From assembly GCF_008727875.1 (NCBI RefSeq), contig NZ_VTWS01000001.1:1823791-1887790 (forward strand): 64,000 nt of DNA, given 5' to 3'. Of the stretch, positions 60,015 through 64,000 are shown piece after piece; the stretch's first letter is position 1; the number at the start of each line of letters is the position of its first letter. Below the pieces are notes generated by a model. The model was not told the origin of the DNA and ran no database searches. It worked only from the letters and a program-made list of their open reading frames with translations. The position numbers and the translations under genes were made by a program. The DNA is from Larkinella humicola. Its GTDB lineage: Bacteria > Bacteroidota > Bacteroidia > Cytophagales > Spirosomataceae.

Positions 60015-62198
60015 ATGAGACTGATTTTCAGAAAACTTCTCCTTATTCTCTTTTTCTTTACCAGTTTTCAAGCTGCAAGGGCGCAGTTTCAGGGCGTTCG
60101 ATGGACTTCCGACGGAAACGCCTATCTGACCGTTACCCCGGAAGCGGTTCTGCAAACCGACGTGGTTTCCGGGAAGGCAATCCCCCTGATTTCCAGGGTA
60201 CAACTCACCCCAACCGGCGCATCGAAACCGCTGACAGTGGCCCAGTTGGCGTTCAGCCGCGATTCTTCACAGGTGCTTATTTTCACCAATACCGCCCGGG
60301 TCTGGCGCTACAACACCCGGGGCGATTATTATCTGCTCGATCGGAATAGTAATCGATTGCGGCAGGTGGGAAAAGTCCAGCCGGGTCAATCGCTGCTCTA
60401 CGCCAAGCTGTCGCCTGACGGAACCAAGGTAGCATATGTAAGCAAAAACAATCTGTTCGTGGAAGATGTGGCGACTGGACAAACCACCCCACTGACCACC
60501 GACGGCACCCGCAAACGCATCAACGGCACGTTTGACTGGGCGTACGAAGAGGAGTTCGGCTGCCGCGACGGTTTTCGATGGAGCCCGGACAGCAAGCAAA
60601 TTGCCTATTGGCAGGTCGACGCCAGCACGATTCGCGACTATTTGATGCTCAATACGACGGATTCGGTTTACTCCCGTGTCATTCCGGTCGAGTACCCAAA
60701 AGTCGGGGAGTCACCCTCTCCGGTTCGCATCGGAGTCGTTACGGCCACCGGCGGGCCAACGCGCTGGCTGCCCATTCCGGGCGATCCCCGGCAGCATTAC
60801 CTCGTCCGAATGGAGTGGTTTCCCTACTCGAACGAGCTGATTATCCAGCAATTAACCCGAAAACAAAACCAGAGTATTCTTTTTGTAGCGCAACCCGACA
60901 ATGGCTCTGTAACGCCGATTCACCGCGAAACCAGTGACACCTGGATTGATACGAAGGAGAGTTGGAACCGGGGCAATCCCGCCGGTTGGGAGTGGCTGGA
61001 CGGTGGAAAATCGTATATTTGGGTTTCCGAAAAAGACGGCTGGCGGCATCTGTATCGGATCAGTCGCGACGGCAAAAAAGAACTGTTGCTCACGCCCGGT
61101 TCCTATGACATTGCCAACCTCAATTACATCGACGAGCGAAACCAATACATCTATTTCATGGCTTCCCCCACCAATCCCACTCAGCGGTATTTGTACCGTG
61201 CGAAGATGGATGGCAAAGGAAAACCGGAGCGGATTTCGCCCGCCAATGAGCCGGGAACCCATGCCTACGACATCGCCCCCGGTGGTCGATATGCCCAGCA
61301 TACGTTCAATAGTCACCAGACACCGATGGTAACAAACTGGATTCGCTTGTCCGACAATCAGGTCGTTCGTGCGTCTCCCAGCTCCGCTTCCAGCCCCCAA
61401 TCACCCCGGAATGTGGAGTTTTTCAAAGTTCAAACCGCCGACGGCATTTCGCTGGACGGCTGGATGCGAAAACCCGAAAATTTCGACAGTACCAAAAAAT
61501 ATCCGGTTGTTTTTTATGTCTATGGCGAACCGGCAACCACCACGACCAGCGACGTCTTTTCGGCGGGCAGCAATGCGCAGTTTGACGGCGATATGGCCAA
61601 AGCAGGCTATTGCTACGTTGCCCTGGATAACCGGGGAACTCCGGCTCTGAAGGGAGCCGCCTGGCGTAAAGCCATCTACCGGCAGATCGGGCGGATCAAC
61701 GTTCGGGATCAGGCGATGGGGGCTAAAAAACTATTCGAACAACACGCCTATCTGGATACCAGCCGGGTCGCCGTCTGGGGTTGGAGTGGCGGTGGCGCAA
61801 CCACGCTTCACCTGCTGTTTCAGTATCCCGACATCTATAAAACCGGCATTGCCGTGGCGGCTGTGGGCAATCAATTGTTCTACGATAACATCTACCAGGA
61901 GCGGTATATGGGCTTACCCCAGGAAAACCGGGAAGATTTTGTGGCCGGTTCACCCATCACCTACGCCAAAAATCTACGCGGGAATCTCCTTTATATTCAC
62001 GGAACGGGTGACGACAATGTGCATTATTCCAACGCCGAAGTCCTTATCAATGAACTCATTAAACACAACAAATACTTTCAGGTGATGCCCTATCCAAACC
62101 GGACGCATAGTATTTCGGAAGGCGAAGGCACCAGCCGTCACCTCCGCAGTCTATACACCCGGTATTTGCTAGAACACTGCCCTCCGGGGCCACACTGA
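60015..62198 (+). CDS. S9 family prolyl-type peptidase (DPP-IV-like)
   Basis: A 727-residue protein with a signal peptide (MRLIFRKLLLILFFFTSFQA). Residues 40-460 are a beta-propeller with DPP4N motifs (WAYEEEFGCRDGFRWSPDSK; GWEWLDGGKSYIWVSEKDGW). The C-terminal alpha/beta hydrolase domain has the Ser of GWSGGGATT (about residue 593), Asp of HGTGDDNVHYSN and His of NRTHSIS. DPP-IV family enzymes release X-Pro dipeptides from peptide N-termini. It follows the AraC gene and precedes an aminopeptidase gene, next to a hydroxyproline operon, which fits use of collagen-like peptides. Confidence 0.93.
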   Translation: MRLIFRKLLLILFFFTSFQAARAQFQGVRWTSDGNAYLTVTPEAVLQTDVVSGKAIPLISRVQLTPTGASKPLTVAQLAFSRDSSQVLIFTNTARVWRYNTRGDYYLLDRNSNRLRQVGKVQPGQSLLYAKLSPDGTKVAYVSKNNLFVEDVATGQTTPLTTDGTRKRINGTFDWAYEEEFGCRDGFRWSPDSKQIAYWQVDASTIRDYLMLNTTDSVYSRVIPVEYPKVGESPSPVRIGVVTATGGPTRWLPIPGDPRQHYLVRMEWFPYSNELIIQQLTRKQNQSILFVAQPDNGSVTPIHRETSDTWIDTKESWNRGNPAGWEWLDGGKSYIWVSEKDGWRHLYRISRDGKKELLLTPGSYDIANLNYIDERNQYIYFMASPTNPTQRYLYRAKMDGKGKPERISPANEPGTHAYDIAPGGRYAQHTFNSHQTPMVTNWIRLSDNQVVRASPSSASSPQSPRNVEFFKVQTADGISLDGWMRKPENFDSTKKYPVVFYVYGEPATTTTSDVFSAGSNAQFDGDMAKAGYCYVALDNRGTPALKGAAWRKAIYRQIGRINVRDQAMGAKKLFEQHAYLDTSRVAVWGWSGGGATTLHLLFQYPDIYKTGIAVAAVGNQLFYDNIYQERYMGLPQENREDFVAGSPITYAKNLRGNLLYIHGTGDDNVHYSNAEVLINELIKHNKYFQVMPYPNRTHSISEGEGTSRHLRSLYTRYLLEHCPPGPH

Positions 62199-62237
62199 GT
62201 GCGGATATAAATGATTTAACTCCGAATGGAATACGAC

Positions 62238-63887
62238 ATGATTCATCAACTCTCTAAATCCACTGGGCTCCTGCTGGCAGCTCTGTTTTTTTCCTTAGCG
62301 GTTCAAGCCCAAAAATATGCGTTTACACACGATGACACCTTACGCGGTTCCATTACCCCGGAACGGATCTGGTGGGACCTGGCGTATTATCATCTTCAGG
62401 TAAAAATCAATCCGGCGGACAGTGCGATCAGTGGCAGCACAACCATTTATTACCGGGTTTTAAAACCCGACCAGACGCTGCAAGTTGATTTACAACGTCC
62501 CCTTAAAATTCAGAAAATTGTTCAGGAAGGGAAGGAATTGGCTTTCAGGCAAGATGGAAATGCCTACTTTATAACGCTTCAGAAAAAGCAGGAAATTGGG
62601 CAAACCGAGTCGCTGGTGGTTCACTATGCCGGAAAACCGCGGGTAGCCAAACGCGCGCCCTGGGATGGCGGCTTTGTCTGGAAACGGGATAAAACCGGGC
62701 AATGGTTTATTGCCACAGCTTGCCAGGGATTGGGTGCCAGTGCGTGGTGGCCCTGCAAAGATCACATGTACGACGAACCCGACAGCATGCTTATCAGCAT
62801 CACCGTACCCAACGGATTACAGGATATTTCCAATGGCCGTTTGCGCCGGGTGACCGACCACGAAGATGGGAGCCGCACTTTCGACTGGTTTGTGAGTAAC
62901 CCGATCAGTAATTACGGTGTCAACGTCAACATTGGCAATTATGTGCACTGGGCGGATACGCTTCAGGGTGAAAAGGGGCGATTGACCCTGGATTTTTACG
63001 CCCTGCCCGAACATGCCGATTCGGCCCGTCGGCAATTCCAACAAGCGAAACCCATGCTGATAGCATTTGAGCATTGGTTTGGACCGTACCCATTTTACGA
63101 AGATGGTTACAAACTTGTCGAAACACCGTATTTAGGAATGGAGCATCAAAGTTCGGTGACGTACGGCAATCGTTTTCGGAACGGGTATTTAGGACGCGAT
63201 TTGTCGGGAACCGGTTTTGGACTTCTCTGGGATTTCATCATCATCCACGAATCTGGTCACGAGTGGTTTGCCAATAACATTACTTACCGGGATGTTGCCG
63301 ACATGTGGGTACACGAGAGTTTTACCAATTACTCCGAGAACCTCTATACGGAATTTTATTATGGAAAAGAGGCAGGATCGGCCTATGTAATGGGTACCCG
63401 GGCGCTCATTCGAAATGACCGACCCATCGTTGGAACCTACCATGTAAACCACTCAGGTTCAGGGGATATGTACTATAAGGGCGGAAATATGTTGCATACA
63501 ATCCGGCAAATTATCGGTGATGATACGAAGTGGCGGGGAATTCTGAGGGGTCTTAACCAGCGATTTTACCACCAGACGGTTGATGGGAAACAAATCGAGG
63601 AATACATTATCCAACAATCCGGTATCGATTTACAGAAGGTATTTGACCAATACCTGCGCGATAAACGTATTCCCACGTTGGAGTATAAATTGATTAAAAA
63701 CAAGATCCAATACCGCTGGACAAATTGTATCCAAGGATTTAATATGCCGTTAAAAGTGTGTTTAAATAATGCTGGCCCTATTGAGAAGCTCAACCCGACT
63801 ACGCAATGGCAGACATTACCCATTTCAGGAATCAATTTGTTAACCAGTGATCCTGCTTATTATGTGTTTGTCCAGCAATCAAAATGA
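62238..63887 (+). CDS. M1 family zinc metallopeptidase (aminopeptidase)
   Basis: A 549-residue protein from the ATG at 62238 (MIHQLSKSTGLLLAALFFSLAVQAQ, a signal peptide); four more residues are possible from 62226. The zinc site is HESGHEWFANNIT (HExxH) with the third ligand in MWVHESFTNY. The N-terminal domain is the M1 beta-saddle (WWPCKDHMYDEPDSMLISIT). It lies 39 bases after the S9 peptidase gene on the same strand. Probably a periplasmic or surface aminopeptidase acting with the S9 enzyme on peptides. Confidence 0.92.
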   Translation: MIHQLSKSTGLLLAALFFSLAVQAQKYAFTHDDTLRGSITPERIWWDLAYYHLQVKINPADSAISGSTTIYYRVLKPDQTLQVDLQRPLKIQKIVQEGKELAFRQDGNAYFITLQKKQEIGQTESLVVHYAGKPRVAKRAPWDGGFVWKRDKTGQWFIATACQGLGASAWWPCKDHMYDEPDSMLISITVPNGLQDISNGRLRRVTDHEDGSRTFDWFVSNPISNYGVNVNIGNYVHWADTLQGEKGRLTLDFYALPEHADSARRQFQQAKPMLIAFEHWFGPYPFYEDGYKLVETPYLGMEHQSSVTYGNRFRNGYLGRDLSGTGFGLLWDFIIIHESGHEWFANNITYRDVADMWVHESFTNYSENLYTEFYYGKEAGSAYVMGTRALIRNDRPIVGTYHVNHSGSGDMYYKGGNMLHTIRQIIGDDTKWRGILRGLNQRFYHQTVDGKQIEEYIIQQSGIDLQKVFDQYLRDKRIPTLEYKLIKNKIQYRWTNCIQGFNMPLKVCLNNAGPIEKLNPTTQWQTLPISGINLLTSDPAYYVFVQQSK

Positions 63888-63914
63888 CGCCTAAAAAAAC
63901 GATACATAGGTCAT

Positions 63915-63947
63915 AAAAAAAGCTCCCCGCTGGTGCGGGGAGCTTTT
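63915..63947 (-). terminator. Strong terminator of the rRNA operon (bidirectional)
   Basis: A 13-bp perfect stem (63918-63930 with 63935-63947, core GCTCCCCGC) and a TGGT loop. On the minus strand it ends in a run of T; it lies just beyond the 5S rRNA 3' end. On the plus strand TTTT follows, 28 bases after the M1 gene. Confidence 0.88.
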
Positions 63948-63957
63948 GTAATCTGTG

Positions 63958-64000
63958 GTGGCGGCAACCTACTCTCCCGGAAGTGACTCCAGTACCATCG
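63958..64000 (-). rRNA. rrf: 5S ribosomal RNA, 3' end (cut by window edge)
   Basis: The minus strand reads CGATGGTACTGGAGTCACTT then CCGGGAGAGTAGGTTGCCGCCA, the conserved 3' third of bacterial 5S rRNA. The gene and the rest of the rRNA operon continue beyond the right edge. The exact 3' end is uncertain by a few bases. Confidence 0.92.

Overview
The window looks like a chromosomal segment from a Bacteroidota bacterium of the Cytophagales, probably near Spirosoma/Larkinella. The evidence is two SusC-type TonB receptors with a SusD lipoprotein, type IX secretion sorting domains, a CHU_C (gliding-motility type) C-terminus, weak or absent Shine-Dalgarno sequences, and Bacteroidota-style promoters (TAnnTTTG). 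The genus is an inference, not a sequence match.

Layout. 1-2.25 kb: N-terminal part of a SusC receptor running off the left edge. 2.7-7.1 kb: a minus-strand sulfur/persulfide cassette (DUF2892 protein, Crp/Fnr regulator, TauE/SafE exporter, metallo-beta-lactamase/rhodanese fusion, two YeeE/YedE half-transporters) with three CRP-like palindromes in front of its genes. 7.2-17.9 kb: serine hydrolase, then a small polysaccharide-utilisation locus (SusD, SusC, GH130 mannoside phosphorylase, SSS symporter, divergent AraC regulator), with a 230-bp nested palindromic repeat element between symporter and phosphorylase. 18.1-20.4 kb and 25.7-28.0 kb: two paralogous pairs of gluconate-2-dehydrogenase-subunit-3-like protein plus GMC oxidoreductase. 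Each GMC protein carries a C-x5-C-x3-C motif like that of Fe-S-containing FAD glucose dehydrogenase.

20.4-54.7 kb: a large exopolysaccharide (EPS) locus. It holds an initiating sugar transferase (WcaJ type), a flippase (Wzx), an O-antigen-ligase/polymerase-like protein (Wzy), a chain-length/BY-kinase-like protein with degenerate ATPase motifs, a half-length TolC-like protein in place of a recognisable Wza, seven glycosyltransferases of GT2/GT4/GT14 type plus further GT2-like enzymes, three acyltransferases, PKD and CHU_C surface proteins and a T9SS-secreted CBM6/clan GH-A enzyme. Its right end is a signalling block: FIST sensor, hybrid histidine kinase, HPt protein and CheY-like regulator, followed directly by the initiating transferase, which itself carries a degenerate receiver domain. 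A second CheY-like regulator sits near the left end. A dyad motif, TTGTCTGATAA, recurs five times (plus one near-match) only in intergenic regions of this locus, which suggests one transcription factor controls it.

55.1-64 kb: a small conserved protein; a trans-4-hydroxyproline degradation operon (D-Hyp dehydrogenase, Hyp 2-epimerase, DapA-family deaminase) with a divergent AraC regulator; a DPP-IV-like S9 peptidase and an M1 aminopeptidase, together suggesting use of collagen-like peptides. At the right edge is a strong terminator and the 3' end of a 5S rRNA on the minus strand, so an rRNA operon lies beyond the window.
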